Source: Erythrobacter crassostreae
GTDB lineage: Bacteria; Pseudomonadota; Alphaproteobacteria; Sphingomonadales; Sphingomonadaceae
Assembly (NCBI RefSeq): GCF_019204045.1
Contig: NZ_JAGSPC010000001.1
Span: 1,550,001 to 1,614,000, forward strand
Direction: 5' to 3'
Length of the DNA stretch: 64,000 nucleotides
Shown here: positions 55,134 through 64,000 of the stretch, in pieces
Layout: the number at the start of each line of letters is the position of its first letter
Numbering within the stretch: the stretch's first letter is position 1
Program-made: the position numbers and the translations under genes
The notes under the pieces: model-generated
What the model was told of the DNA's origin: nothing
What the model saw: only the letters and a program-made list of their open reading frames with translations
Database searches by the model: none

Positions 55134-56063
55134 TTACGCAGCGGCCTTTTCAGTCTTTGGCAAAAACGTGATGATCGCCGTGGCGATACCGCTGACGGCA
55201 AAGCCGATCAGGCGGTTAATAGCGACAGCAAGGAATGCAGCTTCGGGTGGTATTGTCGAAAGGGTCGCAATCGCGGCGGCGACCGCCTCGCTAATGCCGA
55301 GCCCGCCTGGAGCGATCGCTGCAGCGGACCCGAGGATGGCTGCGAAGACAAAAGGGTAGAGGTCGAAAAACGCGATAGGGACGCTGATCACAAGAAAGCC
55401 TGCAAGAATACGCAGGCCCGCAATGCCAAGTCCGACAATCCGCATCGCCAAAGCTGCCATTGCTAGAGGAAGACCGGCTTTTGCCCATAGCCATCCGGTG
55501 CATGCAACAACGCCCGCTAGGCCTCCGCATGCGATTAACAGCGCAATTGGTCCATCAAGGCCGAGGGCAAGACCCGCTGCCAGTGCAGCGCATGCCACCC
55601 AAAGAAGTGCATTGATCATGACGTGAGCCGCAGCGTTCGCGGCTCCCGAGCCATCACGAACTAGCGCGCCGCCCCGTACGATTGCTCCGCCGGGGATCGG
55701 CAAAAATTCGGCAAACTGCGCGACACAGGAAACTTTGAAAGCAGGCCAGAACGCGATGTTTTGACCAGCGCCGCGCGCCATAACCATAAAATTGAGCGCG
55801 CCGTAGAGGAACGCGATGGGAATGATCAGTCCGGCAGAAAGCAGGATGTAGGGAAGCGACAGGTCGCTCGCCCGCAGGTCCAGACTTGCTGCCGAATAGG
55901 CCAGCCCGCCAACGAACACGGCGACGGCGACAATGACAATAATCGCACGGTATTTGCTGGCAAAGCCCTGCAAGGCTTTCAGCATGGCGACCAAACGGCC
56001 TGCCAAGCCATTGGCGGCGCTGGTTGCATCGTGAGGAGCGGAGATGACAGGTTCTGTCGTCAT
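55134..56063 (-). CDS. Flippase-like membrane protein (UPF0104/LPG synthase TM region)
   Basis: A 309-residue integral membrane protein with eight or so helices, of the lysylphosphatidylglycerol synthase membrane-region family. Conserved GGLGISEAVAAAIATLSTIP and PIPGGAIVRGGALV segments are visible. Members may move polyprenyl- or lipid-linked molecules across the membrane. It starts 7 bases after the GT-C gene, same strand, so it belongs to the glycan operon. Confidence 0.85.
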   Translation of the reverse strand: MTTEPVISAPHDATSAANGLAGRLVAMLKALQGFASKYRAIIVIVAVAVFVGGLAYSAASLDLRASDLSLPYILLSAGLIIPIAFLYGALNFMVMARGAGQNIAFWPAFKVSCVAQFAEFLPIPGGAIVRGGALVRDGSGAANAAAHVMINALLWVACAALAAGLALGLDGPIALLIACGGLAGVVACTGWLWAKAGLPLAMAALAMRIVGLGIAGLRILAGFLVISVPIAFFDLYPFVFAAILGSAAAIAPGGLGISEAVAAAIATLSTIPPEAAFLAVAINRLIGFAVSGIATAIITFLPKTEKAAA

Positions 56064-56070
56064 AGCGGGC

Positions 56071-57741
56071 TTAGAACGCCGTCCAGTAAGCATCGGGCGG
56101 TGTCATTTCAGACGGTGTGTATCCTTCACCCCACATCAAACCTGCGTCACCGCCGGAAGGATTTTCAAGAGTGTAGCTTCCGCGATCAAGAGTAACAACA
56201 GAGCCGTCCGACCATTCGCGACCATCAATCACGAGTGTACCAGTGACGCTGTATGGACCGGGGACGAGCACGTCCCATTCTTTTGTTTCGCCAGCGCGCA
56301 ACTGTTTGCCGGCCAGAAAGATATCACCCCAAAACCGGACATATGTGCTCGCCAGCGCATCTGCATCGTCAGGGTGGAACGTGCTGCTGTCCGTGCCAAG
56401 GATAGCCTTCGAAAATTCGCGGTTGTTGTCGAGCAGGAAAGGCACGGGTGTTTCGCGCATTGTCTGGAGCAGGGTGGGCTCACCAGCGGCAAGATAACGC
56501 TCCACGCCGAAACCAGTGCGGAAGGTGTTCTGTTTCGGGAAGGTCGCGATCATGCCGCAGCAATCGAAATAATTGACCGGCTTCTCGAACGTCTGGTGGA
56601 CGCCGTTCACCAAGACTTGCTGACGCTCGGTCACGCCGCGCGCATCCACGGCCCAGATCATCAGTGCGCTGCCTGCAATGACCGCCGCGATCAGTGCTTC
56701 GCTGTAGCGCTGCGCAATCATGCGGAAAGCCCATACGGTCACAATCACCACCGGAGGCAGGATGAACGGATAAAAGTAGGGAAGAGAATTGCGGTAAACC
56801 AATGGAGTGAGAACCGGGAGCCACATGGCCGCCAAAGCGACTTTGCGCTGCCAGCTCATCGTGTCCCTTGCGATCACCCATGGAGCAATGACGATTGCAA
56901 TCGCGAGCGGCAAAGCGGTGAAAAGAGCCTTTCCTGCTGCGCTGAGATGGGGGCTTGATGCGAGACCTAGCATCCCGCTTGAGGAACGGCCAAGAGTGCC
57001 CGCTGCCGCTTCGCGCGCCTGATCGGCAAACTCGCTTGAGTGCAGAGTATAGAGGATCGCAAATGTGGCGAGCGCGATGGCGCCGGCGGCGATCCAGCGA
57101 AGCGGATAGCGCCAGTCAAAGCTCTCTTCTTCCCAGCGATATAAAGCGAGGCCCGCAAAGGCGGGTGCCCAAAGGACGAATTTGATCGTCACCATAGCGG
57201 CAATTCCGATTACGACGCCTAGCGCGACAATCGCGAGCAATCGCAACCGTGTAAGAGCGGCAATCGCAAAGCCAGTTGTTAGAAAAGCGGCAACAATCGG
57301 ATCAACACGAAAGGCCGTGCCGTGCTGGAGCACGAACCCTGCGCCAAGATACGCGGCAACCGCGATAATTGCTGTGCGGCGGCTCGCAAATTTTTGCGCC
57401 GTTAGAAAAATGCCTGCCGATGTCACGACAAGGCATGCGAACATGAACATCCGCGCGATGATAATATGGTCGATGGAATTGCCCGGCATCGCCGGAAGCC
57501 ACCACGCGAAAAAGCGGGTGTGGATCGTTTGCAACGGCTGGATAAACTCGCCGCGCGCGACAACTTCGACCTGACTGTAAAACCAGAATTCATCCCAGTT
57601 GATCGAACGGCCGAACACCATGGAAAGATGCATCGCTGCCAGGACGCCAATCAGCGCATAAAGCCACACGGCCGAACTTGCCGCCGGAAGCGAAAAGCCC
57701 GGGCGAACAGGTGTTTCAGCCGTGGTCGCGGCGGCGGGCAT
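56071..57741 (-). CDS. GT-C fold membrane glycosyltransferase
   Basis: A 556-residue protein with about ten membrane helices to residue 400 and a C-terminal periplasmic domain of about 150 residues. The GT-C catalytic-loop signature GRSINWDEFWFYSQ with its Asp-Glu pair follows the first helix. Such enzymes move a sugar from a polyprenyl-phosphate donor to a lipid or protein acceptor outside the cytoplasm. It follows the GT2 gene by 2 bases, suggesting the GT2 makes its donor. Confidence 0.85.
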   Translation of the reverse strand: MPAAATTAETPVRPGFSLPAASSAVWLYALIGVLAAMHLSMVFGRSINWDEFWFYSQVEVVARGEFIQPLQTIHTRFFAWWLPAMPGNSIDHIIIARMFMFACLVVTSAGIFLTAQKFASRRTAIIAVAAYLGAGFVLQHGTAFRVDPIVAAFLTTGFAIAALTRLRLLAIVALGVVIGIAAMVTIKFVLWAPAFAGLALYRWEEESFDWRYPLRWIAAGAIALATFAILYTLHSSEFADQAREAAAGTLGRSSSGMLGLASSPHLSAAGKALFTALPLAIAIVIAPWVIARDTMSWQRKVALAAMWLPVLTPLVYRNSLPYFYPFILPPVVIVTVWAFRMIAQRYSEALIAAVIAGSALMIWAVDARGVTERQQVLVNGVHQTFEKPVNYFDCCGMIATFPKQNTFRTGFGVERYLAAGEPTLLQTMRETPVPFLLDNNREFSKAILGTDSSTFHPDDADALASTYVRFWGDIFLAGKQLRAGETKEWDVLVPGPYSVTGTLVIDGREWSDGSVVTLDRGSYTLENPSGGDAGLMWGEGYTPSEMTPPDAYWTAF

Positions 57742-57743
57742 GA

Positions 57744-58769
57744 TCAGAAGGCTTTGCGGCGTTCTGGAGCAGTTTCGATACCCTCAAGGGACACTTCTGT
57801 CTCTTTCTGTGCCTTCTCAATTGCTTCGAGTTTTTCGTCCATCCGGCGCAGTTTCAGGATACTGGCTTCCATCAATTTGCGGTTGGTCGCGATAAGATCG
57901 GCGAGGATGCCAAGCGTCGCAACCAGCACTCCAACGGTCAGCAAGGCGCCGCCGATGACCAGCGATTGGATGTGGCCATCACCTTGGCCGTTCACAAAAA
58001 ACCAAACGAAACGTGCCATCGGCAAAAGGCCGACAAGTGTCAGCGCCGCGCCAAGCAATGTAAAAACCCGAAGCGCGTTGAATGTCGTGTAAGCGCGGGT
58101 AATCGTCATCCCTTGCGACATGATGAAGCGAGGGATCGACTTGAACAGGCGAGAAGGGCGGGTCGCGCTGTTGGTCCGGATTGGGACCGACTTGATAGCG
58201 AGCCGTTTGCGGCCCGCCTGGATCAGCATATCGGTGGTGTAGCTGAATTCAGTGGTGATATTGATGCGTTGCACCGCATCGCGCGTCATTGCCCGGAAAC
58301 CGCTGACAGCGTCTGTAATGTCAGTGGAACTGAGGGTGCGCACAACGTATGAACCAAGGCGTTGAAGAGCCCGTTTGAACGGAGAGAAATGCGCGTTTTC
58401 TGCGACCGAACGATCGCCGATGACTATGTCTGCTTCACCTGCAACGACCGGCGCAACGATGGTGGCAATGTCTTCGCCCGCATATTGGCCATCGGCATCG
58501 GTGTTGACGATAATATCCGCGCCTTCGGCAAGGCATTTTTCGACACCGTTGCGGAATGCTTCGGCAAGGCCGCGATTGCGGCGATGGCGGACAATGTGAT
58601 GCACGCCCCAGCGCCGCGCGATGCCCGAAGTATCGTCAGTCGAGCCATCATCGATGATCAGATATTCAATGATATCAATGCCCGGCAGGCTGCGAGGCAG
58701 CTTGGCGAGTGTTTCGGGCAGCACTTCGGCTTCGTTAAGGCACGGGATCTGGATGATCAGCTTTGTCAT
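57744..58769 (-). CDS. Family 2 glycosyltransferase (polyprenyl-phosphate sugar synthase-like)
   Basis: A 341-residue enzyme with an N-terminal GT-A domain and C-terminal two-helix membrane anchor. Motifs QIPCLNEAEVLPETL, IIDDGSTDDT, VNTDADGQY (metal-binding DAD) and SGFRAMTRDAV match the dolichyl-phosphate mannose synthase-like group, which makes polyprenyl-phosphate sugars. The tail after the helices is a charged helix (LRRMDEKLEAIEKAQKET). The start at 58769 is used because the family begins just there. Confidence 0.9.
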   Translation of the reverse strand: MTKLIIQIPCLNEAEVLPETLAKLPRSLPGIDIIEYLIIDDGSTDDTSGIARRWGVHHIVRHRRNRGLAEAFRNGVEKCLAEGADIIVNTDADGQYAGEDIATIVAPVVAGEADIVIGDRSVAENAHFSPFKRALQRLGSYVVRTLSSTDITDAVSGFRAMTRDAVQRINITTEFSYTTDMLIQAGRKRLAIKSVPIRTNSATRPSRLFKSIPRFIMSQGMTITRAYTTFNALRVFTLLGAALTLVGLLPMARFVWFFVNGQGDGHIQSLVIGGALLTVGVLVATLGILADLIATNRKLMEASILKLRRMDEKLEAIEKAQKETEVSLEGIETAPERRKAF

Positions 58770-58950
58770 TACGGTCGGTTTGCCCCCGATGTGCGCGGAA
58801 AATGCGCCCAAATTTCGTCTGTCTGACGCCTCGATACCGTGAGGGGTTTAATCAAACGTAAACCATGAACATCAGGATTTGAGCGCGGCCTTGCGTTTCC
58901 TGCACTGCGGGTTCACGGCGCGGCATGGTTTTGCAGGATGGAATTTCTCA

Positions 58951-59865
58951 GTGACAGGTGAAGAGCGCGCAGGTTTGGCCTATGCCGTCGCTGGCTTCGC
59001 GACGCTGTCTGTCGGCGATGCGGTTGTGAAAAGCATGGCGGGTGATTGGCCGCCCTACGCGGTCGCGGCTTTGCGTTTTGCATTTGGCGCGATCGGGCTA
59101 TCCGTTCTGCTGCTCAAGAGCGAAGGCGTAAAGGCGTTCAAGCCGACCAATCCATGGCTACAAGTGGCGCGCGGATTTTGCCTAGCCGCAGCGTCTACGT
59201 GCTTCTTTTCCGCGATTTATCTGATGCTGCTGGCTGAAGCGATGGCAATCGGATTTCTTGCCCCAGTGCTGACGCAGCTTCTCGCTGGACCATTGCTCGG
59301 CGAGAAGGTCAGGCCTGCGGTGTGGGGCGTGTCTTTGGTGGCACTAACTGGGGTGGCGGTCATTCTTCGCCCGAATTTGGCAGAACTTGGCTGGGCCGCG
59401 TTTCTGCCGCTTATATCTGCATGTTTCTTCGCGTTGATGATGATCGCGAACCGCGCGAGCGCGGGGCAGGGCAGCGCCCTTTCGATGCAAGTCTTCATCG
59501 CCGGTGTCTGTACGCCAATCTTGATCGTTCTGTGCCTCGGTATCAAAGCGACCGGGGTTCCAGAGCTCGATTTCGGCTGGCCGAGCTGGGATGTGGTCGG
59601 CAGGTGCGCAATCGTTGCTGTCACAGCGAGCACCGCGCATTGGCTTGCCTATATTGGTACATCGAAAGCTGGTGCAGCGCAGGTGGCCCCTGCAATCTAT
59701 GTGCAAATTCTGATCGCGATTGTTTTGGGCTGGTGGTGGTTTGGAGATCGGCCTGATTTGCTAACGTTAGGCGGCGCAGGGCTGATTATTGCAGCGGGTC
59801 TTTATCTCTGGCGTGATGGTCTCAACGCATCGAAGCCGGTTGTTTCAGGGCCAAAAACTCGCTGA
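58951..59865 (+). CDS. EamA/DMT family transporter
   Basis: A 304-residue ten-helix inner-membrane protein, second EamA-type exporter in the window. LAYAVAGFATLSVGDAVVKS starts helix 1 and the second repeat is in LISACFFALMMIANRASAGQ. Substrate unknown. GTG 58951 has AGGATGG upstream and a normal family N-terminus; TTG 58879 would add 24 residues with no features. It is divergent from the glycan operon. Confidence 0.85.
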   Translation: MTGEERAGLAYAVAGFATLSVGDAVVKSMAGDWPPYAVAALRFAFGAIGLSVLLLKSEGVKAFKPTNPWLQVARGFCLAAASTCFFSAIYLMLLAEAMAIGFLAPVLTQLLAGPLLGEKVRPAVWGVSLVALTGVAVILRPNLAELGWAAFLPLISACFFALMMIANRASAGQGSALSMQVFIAGVCTPILIVLCLGIKATGVPELDFGWPSWDVVGRCAIVAVTASTAHWLAYIGTSKAGAAQVAPAIYVQILIAIVLGWWWFGDRPDLLTLGGAGLIIAAGLYLWRDGLNASKPVVSGPKTR

Positions 59866-59977
59866 CCACAAAAATTTGCTCTTGCTTCAAGGCTCTGTTC
59901 ACCAGACATGGTTACGGGGACGGCAATCATAGCGGCGATCACGCGATTTGCGCGCCATTTAGGGGAATTGTTCGAGC

Positions 59978-61801
59978 ATGTGCGGAATTATCGGAATTGT
60001 GGGCAACGCACCGGTTGCTGATCGCTTGGTCGATGGTCTCAAGCGGATGGAATATCGCGGCTATGACAGCTCCGGTGTCTGCACAATCGTTGACGGCCAG
60101 TTTGTCCGGCGCCGGGCCGAAGGCAAGCTCGCAAATCTGCTTGAGGTGCTGAGTGAGCAACCGGCCACCGGCACGGTTGGCATCGCCCATACACGCTGGG
60201 CCACACACGGCGCGCCGACAACTTCGAATGCTCACCCGCACGCAACCGAAGAAGTCGCTCTGGTCCACAACGGCATTATCGAGAATTACAAGGCGCTGCG
60301 CGAAGAGCTTGCAGGTGAGAACCGCAAATATGAAAGCGAAACCGATACGGAGGTGGTCGCGCACCTGATCTCTTCCGGAATCGAAAAGGGATTGGACCCG
60401 CGCGAGGCGGTTGGAAATGTCCTGCCAAAACTTCGCGGCGCATTCAGCCTGGCAATTGCGTTTCGCAGCCACCCTGATTTGCTCGTCGGTGCGCGGCTCG
60501 GTTCTCCGCTCGTGGTCGGATATGGTGATGGCGAGATGTATCTTGGTTCAGATGCGCTGGCGCTTGCGCCTCTAACCCAGAGGATTGCTTATCTCGAAGA
60601 GGGCGACTGGGTGGTTATCACCCGCGACGGCGCCGAAGTTTTCAATTCCCGAAATGAGCCGGTAGCGCGCGAAATTCAGTCCTCCGGTGCTTCCGCCGCT
60701 GCAGTAGAGAAGGGCAATTACCGTCACTTCATGCAAAAAGAGATATTTGAGCAGCCAACGGTGGTCGCTCAAACGCTTGGTTCGTATCTGAGGCAGTCGG
60801 ATCACACGGTCGCGTTGCCGCAGCTCGATTTTGATATTTCCAAGATTAAGCGACTGACAATTGTTGCCTGCGGCACCTCCTATTACGCGGGAATGGTGGC
60901 CAAATACTGGTTTGAGCAGTTTGCACGCGTACCTGTCGATATCGATGTGGCCAGCGAGTTCCGCTATCGCGATCCTGTGCTGGAGGATGGCGGATTGGCG
61001 CTGTTTATCTCGCAAAGCGGTGAGACGGCAGACACGCTCGCCGCGCTGCGCCATTGCAAGGCTGAGGGGCAAACAATCGGCGTGGTTGTGAATGTCCCGA
61101 CCAGTACAATGGCGCGCGAGGCGGACCTGCTGTTGCCGAGCCATGCGGGCCCCGAAATCGGCGTTGCGTCGACCAAGGCATTTACCTGCCAGCTTGCGGT
61201 TCTGGCCGCTTTGGCAGCGCATATGGCCGTGAAGAAAGGTCTGATGAACCGCGAAGAAGAAGCAGAAGTGGTCAAGCATTTGCTTGAGGCACCGGCTGCT
61301 CTCAACGCGGCGCTTAATCATGATGATAATATTGCCAGCATGGCACACTTGATTTCACCAGCGCGCGACGTTCTTTATCTGGGCCGCGGTCAGGACTATC
61401 CGCTTGCTCTCGAAGGCGCGTTAAAGCTTAAAGAAATCAGCTATATCCACGCAGAGGGCTATGCCAGCGGAGAAATGAAGCATGGCCCCATTGCTCTTAT
61501 CGATGATGATGTTCCGGTCGTGGTGATTGCACCATCGGGTCCGCTGTTCGAAAAGACCGTTTCCAATATGGAAGAGGTGCGCGCGCGCGGCGGGCAAGTC
61601 GTTCTGATTTCGGATGCAGAGGGTATCAAACAGGCTGGCGAAGGCTGCATTGCAACGATTGAAATGCCGGTAGTTCATCCGCTCATCGCACCGCTCGTCT
61701 ATGCGATCCCGGTGCAACTGCTGGCTTATCACGTCGCCGTGGTGAAAGGCACAGACGTTGATCAGCCGCGGAACCTGGCAAAATCTGTTACAGTTGAGTG
61801 A
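59978..61801 (+). CDS. glmS: Glutamine-fructose-6-phosphate aminotransferase
   Basis: A 607-residue enzyme making glucosamine-6-phosphate for cell-wall and LPS synthesis. The nucleophile Cys is residue 2 (MCGIIGIVG); TRWATHGAPTTSNAHPH and the SIS-domain pair SQSGETADTLAALRH and AEGYASGEMKHGPIALI are normal; DQPRNLAKSVTVE is the standard C-terminus. Length matches E. coli GlmS (609). Possible transcript end hairpin AGGCGA/TCGCCT at 61808-61837 without T-run. Confidence 0.96.
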   Translation: MCGIIGIVGNAPVADRLVDGLKRMEYRGYDSSGVCTIVDGQFVRRRAEGKLANLLEVLSEQPATGTVGIAHTRWATHGAPTTSNAHPHATEEVALVHNGIIENYKALREELAGENRKYESETDTEVVAHLISSGIEKGLDPREAVGNVLPKLRGAFSLAIAFRSHPDLLVGARLGSPLVVGYGDGEMYLGSDALALAPLTQRIAYLEEGDWVVITRDGAEVFNSRNEPVAREIQSSGASAAAVEKGNYRHFMQKEIFEQPTVVAQTLGSYLRQSDHTVALPQLDFDISKIKRLTIVACGTSYYAGMVAKYWFEQFARVPVDIDVASEFRYRDPVLEDGGLALFISQSGETADTLAALRHCKAEGQTIGVVVNVPTSTMAREADLLLPSHAGPEIGVASTKAFTCQLAVLAALAAHMAVKKGLMNREEEAEVVKHLLEAPAALNAALNHDDNIASMAHLISPARDVLYLGRGQDYPLALEGALKLKEISYIHAEGYASGEMKHGPIALIDDDVPVVVIAPSGPLFEKTVSNMEEVRARGGQVVLISDAEGIKQAGEGCIATIEMPVVHPLIAPLVYAIPVQLLAYHVAVVKGTDVDQPRNLAKSVTVE

Positions 61802-61885
61802 TTTAGCAAGGCGAAAAAGAATTGAATAATTGTCGCCTGATTGCCCGATACTTTACGAGGCAATAACCTTTTCAGCGTAACCCGC

Positions 61886-64000
61886 GTGACTGTGAGCGAT
61901 CCGGTTTCTTCCTCACAGGTGGCGCAATCCAACCTGTCTGCATCTGCTGTCCTCGGTTTCAAGAACCGGGGCGATGCAGAATGGGTCCGTTTGCGCGGGC
62001 TGCAATTCTCGGCTCTGCCAAGTCAGACGATCCGGCGTGTCTACGCTCATGGGATCATGGCGATCCTCGTTGCGTATCTGTATTTCAGCCATATCCCGAT
62101 CGTTTGGTTGGTGGGCTGGCTTGCCGCGTTGGTTTTGATCAACCTGCGCGGAACTCTGTTTGACCGGTCGCTGATAGACACCGATCGGCGGTCGGTTGAG
62201 GCGGCCGAATACACTAGGCAAACAATCACTTCCGTGGTGTCTGGAATGCTGTGGTCGGTTCCGATCTTGTTTTTCGCCCCACTAGGGACGGATGCCGATA
62301 TGGCGGCACTGCTTGTCATCACAGGCATGCTGGTGACCGGCGCGATAGTGTTTTACCCTGCCGCTCCGGCAAGCGTGGCAGCCTCTACCTTTATTCTCGG
62401 CGCCGCCACGATCACTCATCTTGTGTTGTCAGAGCTATGGGTGCTGGCAGTGGCCAGTACGCTGTTCACGATCACAGCTTTGGTGGGTTCGATCACTGTT
62501 GGCCGTACTTTCCTGCTTGCCCGCTTGGCAGAGAGCAATCTCGCTGAGAAGGAAGAGGTCGTGTCGCTGCTGCTGCGAGAGTTTGAAGAGAACGAAGCAG
62601 ACTGGCTTTGGGAAGTGGACACCAACAGGCGGCTGCGTTCAGTCAGTCCGCGTTTTGCATTCGCTCTCGGCCTCCCTCAAGCCGCGGTCGAGGGGCAATC
62701 GCTGATGCAGATGATCACGCAGCCTGATTGCGGGCCATCCGACTATGCGCCCAGCCTGAGAGAGCTTGCGGAAAGCCTTAAGGCGAGAGAGAATTTCTCA
62801 AATCTGATCGTCAATGTCTACTTGAACGGACGCGAGCGTTGGTGGGAGCTTTCCGGCACACCCATGCGGGATGAACGCGGCCGGTTCATCGGTTTTCGCG
62901 GCGTTGGTTCTGATGTGACTGAAAAGCGGGAATCGAGCGAGAAAATCGCCTATCTCGCGCGCTATGATACGCTTACATCCTTGCCAAACCGATTGCAGGT
63001 TCACGAAGCATTGGGTGACGCGCTGCGCTATGCAGAGAAGTGGCGAACTCGGTGTGCGTTGCTGATGGTGGATCTGGACCGGTTCAAAGCCGTCAACGAT
63101 TCTCTTGGACATATGACAGGCGACAAACTGCTCGCCCAGGTTTCAGCCCGCCTCAAAGCGATTCTTGGCGAGGGTCAGATGTGCGGCCGACTTGGCGGGG
63201 ATGAATTCGCGATCGTCGTCCGCGATGCCTCCGATGGCGACAAGATTGATCTCATCTCTCAGAAAGTCATTGCCGCTTTGTCAGAGCCGTATGAAGTCGA
63301 TCAGCATACCCTTTATGTGGGTGCCAGCGTCGGTTCCGCATTCGGACCGCGAGACGGTGACAGTGTCGAAAATCTCATGCGGAACGCCGACCTTGGACTT
63401 TACCGAGCAAAGGATAAGGGCGGCGGTGAACACTGCCGCTTTGAACCTGCTCTGCATGCAACGGCCGAGGAGCGCCGCAGGCTTGAGGCATCATTGCGCA
63501 CGGCCATTCATGGCGAGGAATTCGTGCTGCATTATCAGCCGGTCGTCGACGCGCGCAAAGAAACAATTGTCAGTTTTGAAGCACTGGTGCGTTGGAACAG
63601 TCCAGAGCACGGTTTCGTAAGCCCTGGGAAGTTTATCCCGCTGGCAGAAGATACCCGACTGATCGTTCCGATTGGCAAATGGGTTCTGGAGCAAGCGTGC
63701 CTCGAGGCGCGCAAATGGCCAGAGCACGTGAAGGTGAACGTCAACGTCTCGCCAGAGCAGCTGCTTGAGCCAGATTTTCATCAGGATGTGATCAAAGCGA
63801 TGGCGGCGAGCGGACTGCGCCCCGAACGGCTGGAGGTCGAGGTAACCGAAAGCATCTTTGTGCGCGATGCGGCAACGGCGCGAAACTCGCTTGAGAAGAT
63901 AATGGCGTTGGGCTGCTCGGTTGCGCTCGATGACTTTGGAACCGGTTATTCGTCACTCGGTTACCTGCGGACGCTAAGGTTCTCTACCATCAAAGTTGAC
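61886..64000 (+). CDS. Membrane-bound PAS-GGDEF-EAL signalling protein, C-terminal end missing
   Basis: At least 705 residues, cut by the right edge. The N-terminus has several membrane helices (about residues 50-215), then a PAS-like domain (about 230-345, WLWEVDTNRRLRSVSPRF), a GGDEF diguanylate cyclase domain with an intact RLGGDEFAIV near residue 435, and an EAL phosphodiesterase domain with SFEALVRW near 563 and DDFGTGYSSL near 682. Both c-di-GMP making and breaking motifs look intact as far as visible. GTG 61886 or GTG 61892 is the start; no clear ribosome site decides. Confidence 0.9.
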   Translation, partial: MTVSDPVSSSQVAQSNLSASAVLGFKNRGDAEWVRLRGLQFSALPSQTIRRVYAHGIMAILVAYLYFSHIPIVWLVGWLAALVLINLRGTLFDRSLIDTDRRSVEAAEYTRQTITSVVSGMLWSVPILFFAPLGTDADMAALLVITGMLVTGAIVFYPAAPASVAASTFILGAATITHLVLSELWVLAVASTLFTITALVGSITVGRTFLLARLAESNLAEKEEVVSLLLREFEENEADWLWEVDTNRRLRSVSPRFAFALGLPQAAVEGQSLMQMITQPDCGPSDYAPSLRELAESLKARENFSNLIVNVYLNGRERWWELSGTPMRDERGRFIGFRGVGSDVTEKRESSEKIAYLARYDTLTSLPNRLQVHEALGDALRYAEKWRTRCALLMVDLDRFKAVNDSLGHMTGDKLLAQVSARLKAILGEGQMCGRLGGDEFAIVVRDASDGDKIDLISQKVIAALSEPYEVDQHTLYVGASVGSAFGPRDGDSVENLMRNADLGLYRAKDKGGGEHCRFEPALHATAEERRRLEASLRTAIHGEEFVLHYQPVVDARKETIVSFEALVRWNSPEHGFVSPGKFIPLAEDTRLIVPIGKWVLEQACLEARKWPEHVKVNVNVSPEQLLEPDFHQDVIKAMAASGLRPERLEVEVTESIFVRDAATARNSLEKIMALGCSVALDDFGTGYSSLGYLRTLRFSTIKVD

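Overview
The window is chromosomal DNA from an alphaproteobacterium, most likely a marine member of the Erythrobacteraceae (Sphingomonadales). This is inferred from overall protein character, the CcrM-type methyltransferase with a C-terminal RAMA domain, the tandem cysteine desulfurases beside a COG2945 hydrolase, the aa3 oxidase subunit IV peptide beside a split pntA, and the DUF3597, DUF1285 and DUF937 genes. No marker that fixes a genus (rRNA or similar) is present. Coding density is high, start codons are mixed (ATG, GTG, TTG and probably one ATT), and many gene pairs overlap by ATGA or GTGA. I see no insertion sequence, prophage, CRISPR array, tRNA or rRNA.

Layout. 1-9.4 kb: end of pckA and its terminator, an EEP-family membrane hydrolase, two DUF937 proteins, glutamine cyclotransferase, a secreted HExxH/TPR protein, a cyclic-nucleotide-binding/thioredoxin-reductase-like fusion, a DUF885 Tat lipoprotein and small proteins. 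9.4-13.6 kb: a TonB-like protein, a repeat-rich gap, then a COG2945 hydrolase divergent from a translationally coupled iron-sulfur unit (two cysteine desulfurases and a [2Fe-2S] ferredoxin) with a Fur/Irr-like palindrome at the first start. 13.6-21.2 kb: M14 peptidase, DJ-1/PfpI protein, a bacterial voltage-gated sodium channel and parC. 21.2-26.9 kb: a minus-strand housekeeping run (cca, NUDIX, DUF1285, GNAT, PQQ-type sugar dehydrogenase), then rnhB. 26.9-36.4 kb: Ca/Na exchanger, ccrM with an unusually site-rich promoter, porin-like OMP, folP, PhoD-type phosphatase, SDR, and an NtrC-like regulator with a degenerate GAFTGA loop.

36.6-49.6 kb: an oxidase subunit IV peptide, the proton-translocating transhydrogenase operon with an extra secreted-protein gene inside it, a coupled beta-helix/diheme cytochrome/hydrolase unit, an atypical Asp/Glu racemase, dgt, an ABA4-like membrane protein, an acyl-CoA synthetase and an entericidin-like lipoprotein. 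49.7-59.9 kb: two EamA exporters flanking an orphan CpaF ATPase and a glycan cluster (GT4, FkbM methyltransferase, flippase-like protein, GT-C, GT2). 60-64 kb: glmS and a GGDEF/EAL signalling protein cut by the window end.

The most interesting points are the ATT-initiated desulfurase under an iron-box-like operator, the ccrM promoter with five GANTC sites plus an exact DnaA box, the regulatory fusion that has lost its redox cysteines, the NtrC-like regulator unlikely to use sigma-54 normally, and the secreted protein gene inside the pnt operon. I did not find a clearly new multi-gene defence or mobile system.
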